Below, one piece after another: positions 27,631 to 37,575 of a DNA stretch of 64,000 nt. The first letter of the stretch is position 1. Each line of letters opens with the position of its first letter. This DNA comes from [Mycobacterium] fortunisiensis. Lineage in GTDB: Bacteria; Actinomycetota; Actinomycetes; Mycobacteriales; Mycobacteriaceae. The translations under genes were made by a program, and so were the position numbers. The notes below the pieces were generated by a model that was not told the DNA's origin, ran no database searches, and saw nothing but the letters and a program-made list of their open reading frames with translations. The stretch lies in the NCBI RefSeq assembly GCF_019050325.1, contig NZ_VOMB01000020.1:1-64000 (forward strand). Direction: 5' to 3'.

Positions 27631-27825
27631 CTAGCCGTTGAGCAACTTGTTGACACGCTTGGTGTCGTTGGCTGCGACCACGGTGCGGCCGTCGAGCCGG
27701 CGGGTGCGCTTGGTGGCCTTGTGCTCCAGCAGGTGGCGACGGCCAGCCTTCTGGCGCACGATCTTGCCGGTCCCGGTCTTGCGGAAGCGCTTCGATGCTC
27801 CGCTGTGGGTCTTCGCCTTGGGCAT
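27631..27825 (-). CDS. rpmI: 50S ribosomal protein L35
   Basis: A 64-aa basic protein: [34 protein letters not shown] and KRVNKLL match L35 throughout. It sits between infC and rplT, the standard infC-rpmI-rplT order. Confidence 0.98.
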   Translation of the reverse strand: MPKAKTHSGASKRFRKTGTGKIVRQKAGRRHLLEHKATKRTRRLDGRTVVAANDTKRVNKLLNG

Positions 27826-27849
27826 GAATCCTCAGTTCTGTGTTGAAAA

Positions 27850-28449
<600 letters not shown>

Positions 28450-28700
28450 GGGGCCTCCTATGTTGGGTCTGCCGAGGAGACCCCGCCCATCTGCATCTCT
28501 GCCCCGAAGAACAGAAAAGCCCTGCTCAAAAGCAGGGCCCAATGCCGACCGATCACGGCTTGCGCCGCCTGCACGTCCAACCGTGGAGCACAGAACCGGC
28601 GTCCGAGGACACCGGCGACCGGACCGTTGTACCTTGTGGCCAACGGTGGGAGTGGGACTCCACTTGCTGTCCCTGGCCTGAGCCGGGACGGTCGCGCATG
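28450..28700 (-). promoter_or_regulatory. 5' leader of the infC-rpmI-rplT-tsnR operon
   Basis: About 250 bases on the minus strand between the divergent DUF1844 gene and infC. It contains several GC-rich stems and the terminator at 28506-28538. The layout resembles ribosomal-protein leaders that control infC operons elsewhere, but the sequence does not match a leader class that I recognise. The ligand (L20, IF-3 or translation rate) is not determined. Confidence 0.5.
28506..28538 (-). terminator. attenuator-type terminator in the infC leader
   Basis: On the minus strand, GCCCTGCT-TTTG-AGCAGGGC is an 8-bp perfect stem followed by TTTTCTGTTCTT. It lies 57-89 bases before the infC start codon, inside the leader, so it can stop transcription before infC-rpmI-rplT. 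This is one of the few stem-plus-U-tract terminators in the window. Confidence 0.75.
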
Positions 28701-28714
28701 ACAGTCTAGCAGCT

Positions 28715-29074
28715 ATGCCCGATCCGACTGAAATGCCCGACGACGCGACGCCGCAGGTGCGCGAGCTCGCCGAGATTCCCGCCGTGGAGGTGATCACCCG
28801 GGCGGCGGTCATGCTGATGAGCGCCGCGGCCGAAAAGATCGGCCTGTCCGCCGAGGATCCCGAGGATAGCCCGCACCGTGATCTCGACGAGGCCCGCCGG
28901 CTCATCACCGCCCTGGCCGGGCTGGTGACCGCGTCGGCCGAATACCTCGGGCCGCACGCCGGCCCGGTGCGCGACGGACTCAAGAGCCTGCAACTGGCGT
29001 TCCGCGAAGCCAGCGTCGCCCCCGAGGAGCCGGGCAAAGGTCCGGGCGAGAAGTACACCGGCCCGGTCTGGTGA
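28715..29074 (+). CDS. DUF1844 domain-containing protein
   Basis: A 119-aa acidic cytosolic protein. The core [20 protein letters not shown] to [20 protein letters not shown] matches the DUF1844 family, which has no assigned function. It is divergent from infC and 68 bases before lysX on the same strand. No signal peptide or catalytic motif is visible. Confidence 0.85.
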   Translation: MPDPTEMPDDATPQVRELAEIPAVEVITRAAVMLMSAAAEKIGLSAEDPEDSPHRDLDEARRLITALAGLVTASAEYLGPHAGPVRDGLKSLQLAFREASVAPEEPGKGPGEKYTGPVW

Positions 29075-29128
29075 CCGGCCACCGGGGTGTCTGTGGCTGC
29101 GACGGACCCAATTGACGGGTTGACCGCC

Positions 29129-29134
29129 TATTCT
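29129..29134 (+). promoter_or_regulatory. candidate -10 box for lysX
   Basis: TATTCT ends 8 bases before the ATG at 29143. Two TTGACN-like motifs lie just upstream (TTGACG, TTGACC), but their spacing is short. No Shine-Dalgarno is visible. Confidence 0.4.
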
Positions 29135-29142
29135 CCGGGCGT

Positions 29143-32100
29143 ATGACCCTCATCGGCCGCGGTAACCGCACCGGGGTACAACCCGCGTCGAGGTTTTCCT
29201 GGGTGCCCGCCGCAGCGGGCTGGACTGTCGGCGTCATCGCCACGCTGTCGTTGATCGCCAGCGTGTCCACGACGGTGCGGTGGTTGATCCAGGTGCCGCG
29301 CGAGTTCGTCAACGACTACATCTTCAACTTCCCCGACACCAGCTTCGCCTGGGCGTTCGTGCTGGCACTGCTGGCCGCCGCGCTGGCCGCCCGCAAGCGG
29401 ATCGCCTGGTGGATCCTGCTGCTCTACATGGTGGGCGCAGTCGGGTGGAACCTTGGCGGCCTGGTCGCCGGTGGCGACCTCGGCGCAGAGGTGGGCGAGG
29501 TGATCGGCCTCGTGTTCCACCTCGCAGCGATCGTCGCGCTGGTGCTGGCCCGTAACCAGTTCTGGGCCAAGGTCCGGCGGGGCGCCCTGGTGAAATCCGC
29601 CCTGGTGCTGTTGGTCGGGATGGCCATCGGCATTCTCGCGGCGTGGGGGCTGCTGGAGCTGTTCCCCGGCACGCTCGCGCCGCAGTGGCGACTGCCCTAC
29701 GCGGTCAACCAGGTCAGTGGGTTCGCGACGGTGCCCAGCGAGGTGTTCGAGGGCTACTCGCACACCTTCCTCAACGACATCTTCGGGCTGTTCGGCGCGC
29801 TGGCCCTGATCGCCGCGGCCATCGTGCTGTTCCAATCCCAACATGCCGCCAATGCGCTGACCGGTGAGGACGAATCGGCGATCCGCGGCCTGCTGGAGGT
29901 CTACGGCAAGAACGACTCGCTGGGGTATTTCGCCACCCGCCGCGACAAGTCGGTGGTGTTCGCGCCCAACGGGCGGGCCGCGATCGCCTACCGCGTGGAG
30001 GTCGGGGTGTGTCTGGCGGGCGGCGATCCGGTCGGCGACCCGAACTCCTGGCCGCAGGCGATCGCGGCCTGGCTGCAGCTGTGCCAGACCTACGGCTGGG
30101 CCCCGGGCGTGATGGGCGCCAGTTCGACCGCGGCCGAGGCGTTTCGCGCCGCCGGGCTGAACGCGCTGCAACTCGGCGACGAAGCCATCCTGTATCCGGA
30201 CACGTTCCGGCTGTCCGGCCCGGACATGCGGGCGGTCCGCCAGGCGGTGACCCGGGCCCGGCGGGCCGGCACCTCGGTGCGCATCCGACGCCACCGGTCG
30301 GTCGAACCGGCCGAGATGGCCCAGGTGATCCGACGGGCCGATGCTTGGCGCGACACCGAGACCGAACGAGGCTTCTCGATGGCGCTGGGCCGGCTCGGCG
30401 ATGCCGCCGACGGTGACTGTCTGCTGGTCGAGGCGGTCCGCCACACCGGCGACGACCCGCAGAATTCCGAACCCGAGGTGGTGGCGCTGCTCTCGCTGGT
30501 GCCGTGGGGCACCAACGGCGTCTCGCTCGACGTCATGCGCCGTTCCCGGCAGTCGCCCAACGGCACCATCGAGCTGATGGTCAGCGAGCTGTGCATGCAG
30601 TCCGAAGCCTTTGGGATCAGCCGGATTTCACTGAACTTCGCGATGTTCCGGTCGGCGTTCGAGCAGGGTGAGCAGCTGGGGGCCGGCCCGGTGGCCCGGC
30701 TCTGGCGGGCGCTCCTGGTCTTCTTCTCGCGCTGGTGGCAGCTGGAGACGCTGTACCGGTCGAACATGAAGTACCAACCCGAATGGGTTCCGCGCTTTGC
30801 CTGCTACGAGGACGCCCGGCTGATCCCGCGGGTCGGCGTGGCCTCGGTGATCGCCGAAGGCTTTCTGGTGCTGCCGTTTTCGCGGCGCAACAAGCAGCAC
30901 ACCGGCGAGCACGTGGCGGCACCGGCAGCCCTGGTCGATTCGGGCCGGCTGCACCACGACGGCAGTGCGCCGGAGCCGAACGGTCTCGTCGACGATGAGA
31001 CCGGCCCCGCCCCCGGCAAGGACGACGACGGACCGCGGCTTCCCGAGCAGGTCCGGGTCCGGATGGCCAAGCTGCGCCAGCTCCAGGCCGCCGGGGTGGA
31101 CGCCTACCCGGTGGGCCAACCGCCCAGCCACACGGTGGCGGCCGCAGTCGAGTCCGAGCACGGCACCCAGGTGACCGTGGCCGGACGGATCCTGCGGATC
31201 CGGGACTACGGCGGAGTGCTGTTCGCCCAACTGCGCGATTGGTCGGGCGAAGTGCAACTGCTGCTCGACAATTCCCGGGCCGCCCGGGCCGGCGTCACCG
31301 ACTTCACCGCCACCCTCGATCTGGGGGACCTGATCGAGGTCAGCGGGGCGATGGGGTCCAGCCGCAACGGCACTGTCTCGTTGCTGGTGGACGAGTGGCG
31401 GCTGATCGGCAAGTGTCTGCGTCCGCTGCCGGACAAGTGGAAGGGCCTGACCGATCAGGAGGCCCGGGTGCGGGCCCGCTATGTGGACCTGGCGGTCAAC
31501 ACCGAGGCCCGGGACCTGATCCGGGCCCGCAGCGGCGCCCTGCAGGCCATCCGAGAGACGTTGTACGCCAAGGGTTTCCTGGAGGTGGAAACCCCCATCC
31601 TGCAGCAGATCCACGGCGGCGCCAACGCCCGGCCGTTCCTGACCCACATCAATGCCTACGACCTGGATCTGTATCTGCGGATCGCCCCGGAGCTGTACCT
31701 GAAGCGGCTGTGCGTGGGCGGGGTCGAGCGGGTGTTCGAGCTGGGACGCGCCTTCCGCAACGAGGGCGTGGACTTCAGCCACAACCCGGAATTCACGCTG
31801 CTGGAGGCATATCAGGCGCACGCCGACTACACCGTGTGGATCGACGGCTGCCGCGAGTTGATCCAGAACGCCGCGGCCGCGGCCAACGGCGCGCCGGTCT
31901 TCCTGCGTCCCAACGGTCCCGCCGGCGCGCTGGAACCCGTCGACATTTCGGGCACCTGGGCGGTCAAGACCGTGCACGACGCCGTGTCGGAAGCACTCGG
32001 CGAACACATCACGGCCGAAACGGATCTGGCCACGCTGCGGCGGCTCTGCGACGCGGCGCACATCCCCTACCTGACGCAGTGGGACGCCGGGGCCGTCGTG

Positions 32101-32496
32101 CTGGAGATGTATGAACACCTCGTCGAGGACCGCACCGAGGAACCCACGTTCTACACCGATTTCCCCACCTCGGTGTCACCCCTGACCCGCCCGCACCGCA
32201 GCCGCCCCGGGGTTGCCGAGCGCTGGGATCTCGTGGCCTGGGGTGTCGAGCTCGGCACCGCCTACAGCGAGCTGACCGACCCGGTCGAGCAACGCCGTCG
32301 GCTACAGCAACAGTCCCTGCTGGCGTCCGGCGGCGATCCCGAGGCCATGGAACTCGACGAGGACTTCCTGCAGGCCATGGAGTACGCGATGCCCCCGACC
32401 GGCGGTCTCGGGATGGGCGTGGACCGCGTGGTCATGATGATCACCGGCCGCAGCATCCGCGAGACCCTGCCGTTTCCCCTGGCAAAGCCGCGGTAG
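29143..32496 (+). CDS. lysX: bifunctional lysyl-phosphatidylglycerol synthase / lysyl-tRNA synthetase LysX
   Basis: A 1117-aa fusion typical of mycobacteria. The N-terminus has about six membrane helices (residues 20-235), then an MprF-type aminoacyl-transferase domain (about 240-580). This is followed by an OB-fold anticodon-binding domain ([18 protein letters not shown]) and a class II LysRS core with motif 2 ([20 protein letters not shown]) and motif 3 ([16 protein letters not shown]). It charges tRNA-Lys and transfers Lys to phosphatidylglycerol, lowering surface charge and giving resistance to cationic peptides. The ATG start has a -10 box 8 bases upstream. Confidence 0.95.
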   Translation: MTLIGRGNRTGVQPASRFSWVPAAAGWTVGVIATLSLIASVSTTVRWLIQVPREFVNDYIFNFPDTSFAWAFVLALLAAALAARKRIAWWILLLYMVGAVGWNLGGLVAGGDLGAEVGEVIGLVFHLAAIVALVLARNQFWAKVRRGALVKSALVLLVGMAIGILAAWGLLELFPGTLAPQWRLPYAVNQVSGFATVPSEVFEGYSHTFLNDIFGLFGALALIAAAIVLFQSQHAANALTGEDESAIRGLLEVYGKNDSLGYFATRRDKSVVFAPNGRAAIAYRVEVGVCLAGGDPVGDPNSWPQAIAAWLQLCQTYGWAPGVMGASSTAAEAFRAAGLNALQLGDEAILYPDTFRLSGPDMRAVRQAVTRARRAGTSVRIRRHRSVEPAEMAQVIRRADAWRDTETERGFSMALGRLGDAADGDCLLVEAVRHTGDDPQNSEPEVVALLSLVPWGTNGVSLDVMRRSRQSPNGTIELMVSELCMQSEAFGISRISLNFAMFRSAFEQGEQLGAGPVARLWRALLVFFSRWWQLETLYRSNMKYQPEWVPRFACYEDARLIPRVGVASVIAEGFLVLPFSRRNKQHTGEHVAAPAALVDSGRLHHDGSAPEPNGLVDDETGPAPGKDDDGPRLPEQVRVRMAKLRQLQAAGVDAYPVGQPPSHTVAAAVESEHGTQVTVAGRILRIRDYGGVLFAQLRDWSGEVQLLLDNSRAARAGVTDFTATLDLGDLIEVSGAMGSSRNGTVSLLVDEWRLIGKCLRPLPDKWKGLTDQEARVRARYVDLAVNTEARDLIRARSGALQAIRETLYAKGFLEVETPILQQIHGGANARPFLTHINAYDLDLYLRIAPELYLKRLCVGGVERVFELGRAFRNEGVDFSHNPEFTLLEAYQAHADYTVWIDGCRELIQNAAAAANGAPVFLRPNGPAGALEPVDISGTWAVKTVHDAVSEALGEHITAETDLATLRRLCDAAHIPYLTQWDAGAVVLEMYEHLVEDRTEEPTFYTDFPTSVSPLTRPHRSRPGVAERWDLVAWGVELGTAYSELTDPVEQRRRLQQQSLLASGGDPEAMELDEDFLQAMEYAMPPTGGLGMGVDRVVMMITGRSIRETLPFPLAKPR

Positions 32497-32543
32497 CAGG
32501 AACCTCACAGCCGATCGCCAGAATCGGCGGCGACGATATCGCT

Positions 32544-33905
32544 GTGACGTTCACCCACCACCTATCCCTGATGCACGGCTGGGTTCCGACCAGTGTCCAG
32601 GTCGTCACCGCCGTGGTGCTGCTCGCCGCGATCGGTTGGCGCACCCGGCGGTGGGCGCTGATCTGGCTACCGCTGGCCGCCGGCGTGGGCGGCATCCTGG
32701 TGGCGGGCACGCACTGGTACATCCAGTCCGAGGGATTGGCGGGTAACCCGGCGCCGCGGTCGCTGTGGGTGTGGATTGCGCTGACCGGGGCGGCCGTGGT
32801 GATCCTGATCGCCGGGTGGCCGGGCAGTCGCTGGTGGCGCCGCGGCAGTGCGGTGCTGGCGGTGCCGCTGGCCCTGCTGTGCACGGCATTGGCGCTGAAC
32901 CTGTGGGTGGGCTACTTCCCGTGGGTGCAGACCGCGTGGAACCAGCTGACCGCCGGCCCCCTGCCCGACCAGACCGATCAGGTCACCGTCACCGCGATGC
33001 AACGCCAGGGCACCGTCCCGGCCCGGGGCACGGTGGTCCCGGTCGACATCCCCGACACCGCTTCGGGTTTCCGCCATCGCGGCGAGTACGTGTATCTGCC
33101 GCCGGCGTGGTTCGCCACCAATCCCCCGCCGCAGCTGCCGACCGTGATGATGATCGGCGGCGAGTTCAACACCCCGGCCGATTGGATGCGGGCCGGCAAC
33201 GTGATCACCACGATGGACGGCTTCGCCGCGGCCCACCACGGGTATGCGCCGGTGCTGGCGTTCGTCGACCCGGGCGGCACGTTCAACAACGACACCGAAT
33301 GTGTCAACGGCAAGCGCGGCAATTCCGCCGATCACCTCACCAAAGACGTTGTGCCGTACATGAACACCCATTACCGCGTCGATCCTGACGCCGCCGGCTG
33401 GGGCATCGTCGGCTGGTCCATGGGCGGTACCTGCGCGGTGGACCTGGCGGTCATGCACCCCGAACTGTTCAGCGCGTTCGTCGACATCGCGGGCGACATC
33501 GGGCCGAATTCGGGCACCAAGGCACAGACCATCGAGCGACTGTTCGGTGGGAACACCGCGGCCTGGGAGGCTTTCGACCCGAGCACGGCGATCAACCGGC
33601 ACGGCCAGTACCAGCAGACGGCCGGGTGGTTCGACGTCAACGACGCGTCCGCCCCGGGACGGCCCGCCGGCCGCGTCAGCGATCAGGCCAAGGCCGCCAA
33701 CGCGCTGTGCGCGCTCGGTTCGACACACGGGATCTCCTGCGCGGTGGTGACCCACCAGGGCACCCACGACTGGCCGTTCGCCAGCCATGCGTTCACCGCG
33801 GCGCTGCCCTGGCTGGCCGGGGCCATCGGCACGCCGGGGGTGACCGCGGTCGGACTGCCGCAGTCGTCGGCCGCACCGGCCTTCATCCAGACCGCCGCCA
33901 AATAG
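32544..33905 (+). CDS. membrane-anchored alpha/beta hydrolase (esterase D/mycolyltransferase-like)
   Basis: A 453-aa protein corresponding by position to Rv1639c. Four hydrophobic segments lie in residues 15-135 (for example VVTAVVLLAAIGW, ALIWLPLAAGVGGILVAG, LWVWIALTGAAVVILIAGW). An outward esterase domain follows with nucleophile Ser in VGWSMGGTCAVD and a His in THDWPFASHAF. The domain resembles the esterase D/antigen 85 fold. GTG start at 32544, 47 bases after lysX, so the two are probably co-transcribed. Substrate unknown; an envelope lipid is plausible. Confidence 0.87.
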   Translation: MTFTHHLSLMHGWVPTSVQVVTAVVLLAAIGWRTRRWALIWLPLAAGVGGILVAGTHWYIQSEGLAGNPAPRSLWVWIALTGAAVVILIAGWPGSRWWRRGSAVLAVPLALLCTALALNLWVGYFPWVQTAWNQLTAGPLPDQTDQVTVTAMQRQGTVPARGTVVPVDIPDTASGFRHRGEYVYLPPAWFATNPPPQLPTVMMIGGEFNTPADWMRAGNVITTMDGFAAAHHGYAPVLAFVDPGGTFNNDTECVNGKRGNSADHLTKDVVPYMNTHYRVDPDAAGWGIVGWSMGGTCAVDLAVMHPELFSAFVDIAGDIGPNSGTKAQTIERLFGGNTAAWEAFDPSTAINRHGQYQQTAGWFDVNDASAPGRPAGRVSDQAKAANALCALGSTHGISCAVVTHQGTHDWPFASHAFTAALPWLAGAIGTPGVTAVGLPQSSAAPAFIQTAAK

Positions 33906-33908
33906 CGC

Positions 33909-34991
33909 TCAGTAATCGGATTCGGCGGCGAGGATCTCGGCCAGGAAGGCGTCGCCGCCAGGGTGCGCCAGCCGGGTACGGGCGAACGCCCGTACCCGAT
34001 CCCGCACACCTGCCGACTCGGTGGCGCCGTGCACCCCGACGCGTGCGGTGACCTGTGCCCAATCCTGGTTCCACGCCCGTGTTTCGGTGAGCGGCTGCCC
34101 GTCGCCGTCGACCAATGTCAGTGCTGCGCGGCCGGTGGCGTCGAGAACGCCGGAACCGCGCAGGCCGCTGCCGCGCACCTCCACCTCGATGCCGGCCGGC
34201 GAGTCTGGGCCCACGAGCGCCACCCGCACCTGGGCCTGCACGTCGGTTCCGGCGGTCACCGACCAGTCGACGGTCTGCTCGGCCGCGTCGAACACCCCGG
34301 GCGGCACGGCCGACCAGTCCACGCCGGCCACCCCGTGCGCTATCACCCCGGCAGGGCCGGCGCCGTTCCCGGCCCCGGCGGCCAGGGCATAGTCATCCCG
34401 CCGCGGGGCCGCCACAGCGGTGTCCGGCCACGCCAGGCCGATCTCACCGGCCAGCTCACGACAGTCGCCGAGCAGCGTGCTGATTCGCGGATCAACTTGC
34501 GCGGACAGCGCATTCAGGTGTGCCAGGTGCGGTTGCAGCAGACCGACGACATCGGAATCGAAGGTGTCGTCGGTGAAGTAGTCCTCGAGGGTCACCGTCA
34601 GCAGCGCGATCTCGGCGTCGAGCAACCCGCGATCCAGCGCCGCGATACCGTCCCGGTCACTGGCCGGCCACCACCGGCGCATCCAGTGCCCGATCGCCAA
34701 GCGCCGCAACGTGTCGGTGGAGCCGGGCCGTATGTCGACCCCTTCCAGGTCGACCGGTTCGGTGGGCTCTCGGTGGCGCAGCGCATCCAGGATCGCGACA
34801 TGTCCGGGCGCGCCGAGCACCTGCCACAGCCAGTCGGCACGGTCCGGATCGGTGAACGTGAACGACGGCGTGGGGTCACCGTCGATCACCCAGGACAGCA
34901 CGGCGCCGCTGACCTCCAGGACCGCGGTCAACGGCGCGGCCTCGGCCACCGGGCCGGTGCTCCACAACCCGCCGTCGGCGCCCAATCTCAC
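33909..34991 (-). CDS. unknown protein, last gene of the CHAT operon
   Basis: A 360-aa protein that I do not recognise. The N-terminus (TAVLEVSGAVLSWVIDGDPT) looks like a beta domain. The middle (about 60-190) is helical and acidic (LLTVTLEDYFTDDTFDSDVV). The C-terminus (about 235-340) has alternating hydrophobic strands (QAQVRVALVGPDSPAGIEVEV, GVLDATGRAALTLVDGD) like an immunoglobulin-type sandwich. No signal peptide. I chose GTG 34991 because it overlaps the upstream stop as GTGA, the pattern of the whole operon. It could be a target, effector or adaptor of the CHAT protease; that is inference. Confidence 0.8.
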   Translation of the reverse strand: MRLGADGGLWSTGPVAEAAPLTAVLEVSGAVLSWVIDGDPTPSFTFTDPDRADWLWQVLGAPGHVAILDALRHREPTEPVDLEGVDIRPGSTDTLRRLAIGHWMRRWWPASDRDGIAALDRGLLDAEIALLTVTLEDYFTDDTFDSDVVGLLQPHLAHLNALSAQVDPRISTLLGDCRELAGEIGLAWPDTAVAAPRRDDYALAAGAGNGAGPAGVIAHGVAGVDWSAVPPGVFDAAEQTVDWSVTAGTDVQAQVRVALVGPDSPAGIEVEVRGSGLRGSGVLDATGRAALTLVDGDGQPLTETRAWNQDWAQVTARVGVHGATESAGVRDRVRAFARTRLAHPGGDAFLAEILAAESDY

Positions 34992-36379
34992 CCCGCCACC
35001 CGCACTTCCAGCATCGTTTTGATCCGCTGCCGGTGATCCAGGCTGACCGATCTGGCCACCCCCTCCAACAGCGACCGCAGTTCGTCCACGTCCGCGCAGG
35101 ACTCCTGCCAGACGTCGCGACCGTGCAATCGGGCCCACAACCGATTCAGGTAGGGCCGGCAGAACGCGCCGAGATCGTCGATCACCTGCCGCTGACGCGG
35201 GTGCACCGCGGCGCCGGCGGCCAGGTAGCGACGGGCATGCAGCACATAGGCTTCCTTGGCCAGCCGGGCCTGGATGCGCGCCGACAATTGATGGCGCCCC
35301 GTGCGCGAGGCATCGAGCGGATGCAGGTCGGTGGCCACCTCGATGCCGGCCAGCAGCCCGGCCTGCTTGTCCTCGGCGAGCAGCCCCCACGGCGCGCAGG
35401 CCCGGTCCACCTCTTCGGCGCACAGCAACGGAACACCGGGCAGTTCGTCACGGTCCAGCGCCCGGCGCAGCGTGGCGCGCACCCGGTCGGCGACGCTGCG
35501 ATCCAGTGGTCGGTCCCCCTCGGCCGGGCCGTCGATCGGCGGAGGACGTTGCGGCAGAGCCGAACTCAGCCCGGTGTCGACGATCGAGAACGGCAGCCTG
35601 GCGTGCGGGCGGCGCGCTGCGGCACCGAGGTTGTGCGGTGTCGCGTCCGCCACCAGCGCCGACCACACCCGCTGACGGGCCACCGCGGCGCGGTGGCTGT
35701 CGGCCGGGCCGAGCACCGTGGCCAGCCCGGCGAAGAACGCCGCGCTATCGGTTCCGGAAGCGACGTCGGATCCCGAACCGAGGACGTCGTTCCAGCTGCG
35801 CTCACACTGGCGGTGCAACCGGTCGAGGATCCGCGGATCGGCCACATGATCGTTGAGCACCTCGATCGCAGTGCGGTCCCGACCCCGATGCAGCTCGGCC
35901 AACACCTGTGCGGCGACCTGCGCCTTGTCGGCGCCCGGTGCGCCGCGGGTCACGGCCAGCTCGAAACACACCGGGAAATACAGCTCCTGGGCGTTGCCGG
36001 TGGTGATACGCAACTGTCGGCGCTGCTGCTTGAGCTCGACGAACCAGGCGGCTGCGGCCCGCAGCTGCAGGCCGCAGCCGATCAGCTGCTCATGCAGTTC
36101 GGCGGCCACCGCGGGCGTCAGCACCGGCGCCGAGAAGTGCGTATTGCTGCGCAGCCGGAGCACCAGGGGGTCGATGATGCGTTTGACCGTCCGGCGCAAC
36201 GGGCCGCCGTCGGCGCCGCTGAACACCTCCACCCCGGGGCCCAGAGCCCGCCAGGCCCGGTCGATCACCGCGCGCCGTGGCAGCGCCGGGTCCACACCCG
36301 GATCCGGACCGGCCTGCGCCCCCGCCGTGTCGGACCCGATGCTCACCGGCACCACGATAGTGGCGGCGGCCCGCCTCAC
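34988..36379 (-). CDS. unknown protein, third gene of the CHAT operon
   Basis: About 463 aa, not recognised. Mostly helical and rich in Arg and Ala, with a basic middle (RVWSALVADATPHNLG, RVRATLRRALDRDELPGV). No membrane segment or catalytic motif stands out. GTG 36379 overlaps the CHAT stop (GTGA), which I take as the start; GTG 36346 (VSIGSDTAG) is the alternative. The stop overlaps the next gene. Tight coupling suggests that it works with the protease at a fixed ratio. Confidence 0.8.
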   Translation of the reverse strand: MRRAAATIVVPVSIGSDTAGAQAGPDPGVDPALPRRAVIDRAWRALGPGVEVFSGADGGPLRRTVKRIIDPLVLRLRSNTHFSAPVLTPAVAAELHEQLIGCGLQLRAAAAWFVELKQQRRQLRITTGNAQELYFPVCFELAVTRGAPGADKAQVAAQVLAELHRGRDRTAIEVLNDHVADPRILDRLHRQCERSWNDVLGSGSDVASGTDSAAFFAGLATVLGPADSHRAAVARQRVWSALVADATPHNLGAAARRPHARLPFSIVDTGLSSALPQRPPPIDGPAEGDRPLDRSVADRVRATLRRALDRDELPGVPLLCAEEVDRACAPWGLLAEDKQAGLLAGIEVATDLHPLDASRTGRHQLSARIQARLAKEAYVLHARRYLAAGAAVHPRQRQVIDDLGAFCRPYLNRLWARLHGRDVWQESCADVDELRSLLEGVARSVSLDHRQRIKTMLEVRVAG

Positions 36380-37575
36380 CTCGCGCCGTCGACGGCGAAC
36401 GTGGCCAACGCGCCCCAATAGAGCGGGCTGGCGGTGAGGTCGCCATCACGCCAGCGTCGCATCTGCGCCCGCTGCCAGCGGTTCACGGCCCGGGCCGCCT
36501 CGTCGTCCCGGTGGGCGAGATCCACCCCGGAGACGATCTCCGCCATCGGATCCGCGGCGGCTCCGACCGGGCTGAACTGTCCGAATCCGGCAGTCGTCGG
36601 CAGCGACCACAGCGTCGCGGTCACCGTTTGCGCGCCGCCCAGGATCATCGCCGCGACCAGACCGGCGGCCTCGTCGAATCGGTAGTCGCCACCGGACGCG
36701 CACGCCAGCAACGCCACCCGGGGCGGGATCGGCAGCTGCGCTGCGATCATCTCCCCCGCGGTCAGCGGCCGGTCCTCGGCCAGATGCAGGGCCGCCCGGT
36801 CGGCGTACCCGGCGTCGCCGTCGGCGGCGCTGGCATGCCCGACGTAGAGCAGCCGGCTCGGATCCTGGGCGCACATTTCGGCCAGCCGGCGCCGGTCGGT
36901 GTCGGTGCGCCGGAACAGTTCGACCGGATCGGCGACGGCGGGCAGCACTGCGCGATCGGCGACGAGCTCACCGAAGTGCCGCGACAGCGGAGTCTGCGGT
37001 GATGGCCGGCCCAGCACCGATCCCAGGGCCGAATCCGGCCGCTGTCCCGGTATGCGCGGGTCGAGCAACAGCACGGGCGGCCGCTCGGCCCGGTCCTGCC
37101 ACGCGCCGCGCCGGCGCGGCGCGTGAACGATGTTGGGCGGCACGGACATCAACACGTCGGCCAACTCCATCAACCGGAACCCGTCGCGTCCCGGCATGGC
37201 CAGCTGGCCCCACGGCACCTGCCCCAGCCGGGGGCTCGGCGTCACGAAGAGCACCGGACGTGGGGAGTCCACGCAATCGGCCAGCAGCTTCCAGCCCTCG
37301 AGGCCGAGCAGCTGCGAACCCAGCAACCGGGCCAGCTCGAGCTCAGTGTCCGGGGTGGCGAATGCTCCTGTGGTGACGGCACGTTCGATCGCCTGCGCCG
37401 CGGATTCGCCGCCGACCGGATCCGGCAGCGACGGGTCGAGCGCGGCCGCGATCGCCTCCAGTTGCGGTTCCTCGAGCACCCAGGTGAGCGACCGTTTCGG
37501 CTCGCCGACCACCCGCAGGCTCACGTACGTCGCGATACCGACATCGGCGAATCGCAGGACCAGGGTTCGGGTCAC
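36376..37575 (-). CDS. CHAT domain (caspase-like) cysteine protease
   Basis: About 399 aa. The C-terminal half is a CHAT domain. The catalytic His is H247 in LLYVGHASAA, and the Cys is C292 in VALLACASGGDYRFDE; 45 residues apart fits the family. PRPVLFVTPSPRLGQVPWGQ and AAMILGGAQTVTATLWSLP are typical CHAT strands, and FDEAAGLVAAM follows the Cys. The N-terminal part (TRTLVLRFADVG ...) is a separate beta-rich module. I chose GTG 37575 (GTGA overlap with the gene before); ATG 37590 is also possible. The dyad looks intact, so it is probably an active peptidase kept in check until triggered. Confidence 0.9.
   Translation of the reverse strand: MTRTLVLRFADVGIATYVSLRVVGEPKRSLTWVLEEPQLEAIAAALDPSLPDPVGGESAAQAIERAVTTGAFATPDTELELARLLGSQLLGLEGWKLLADCVDSPRPVLFVTPSPRLGQVPWGQLAMPGRDGFRLMELADVLMSVPPNIVHAPRRRGAWQDRAERPPVLLLDPRIPGQRPDSALGSVLGRPSPQTPLSRHFGELVADRAVLPAVADPVELFRRTDTDRRRLAEMCAQDPSRLLYVGHASAADGDAGYADRAALHLAEDRPLTAGEMIAAQLPIPPRVALLACASGGDYRFDEAAGLVAAMILGGAQTVTATLWSLPTTAGFGQFSPVGAAADPMAEIVSGVDLAHRDDEAARAVNRWQRAQMRRWRDGDLTASPLYWGALATFAVDGAR

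Noticed and set aside
28458..28643. 61-codon open frame in the infC leader, as a leader peptide
   Set aside because: It spans the attenuator hairpin and lacks runs of a regulatory amino acid or a clear ribosome site.
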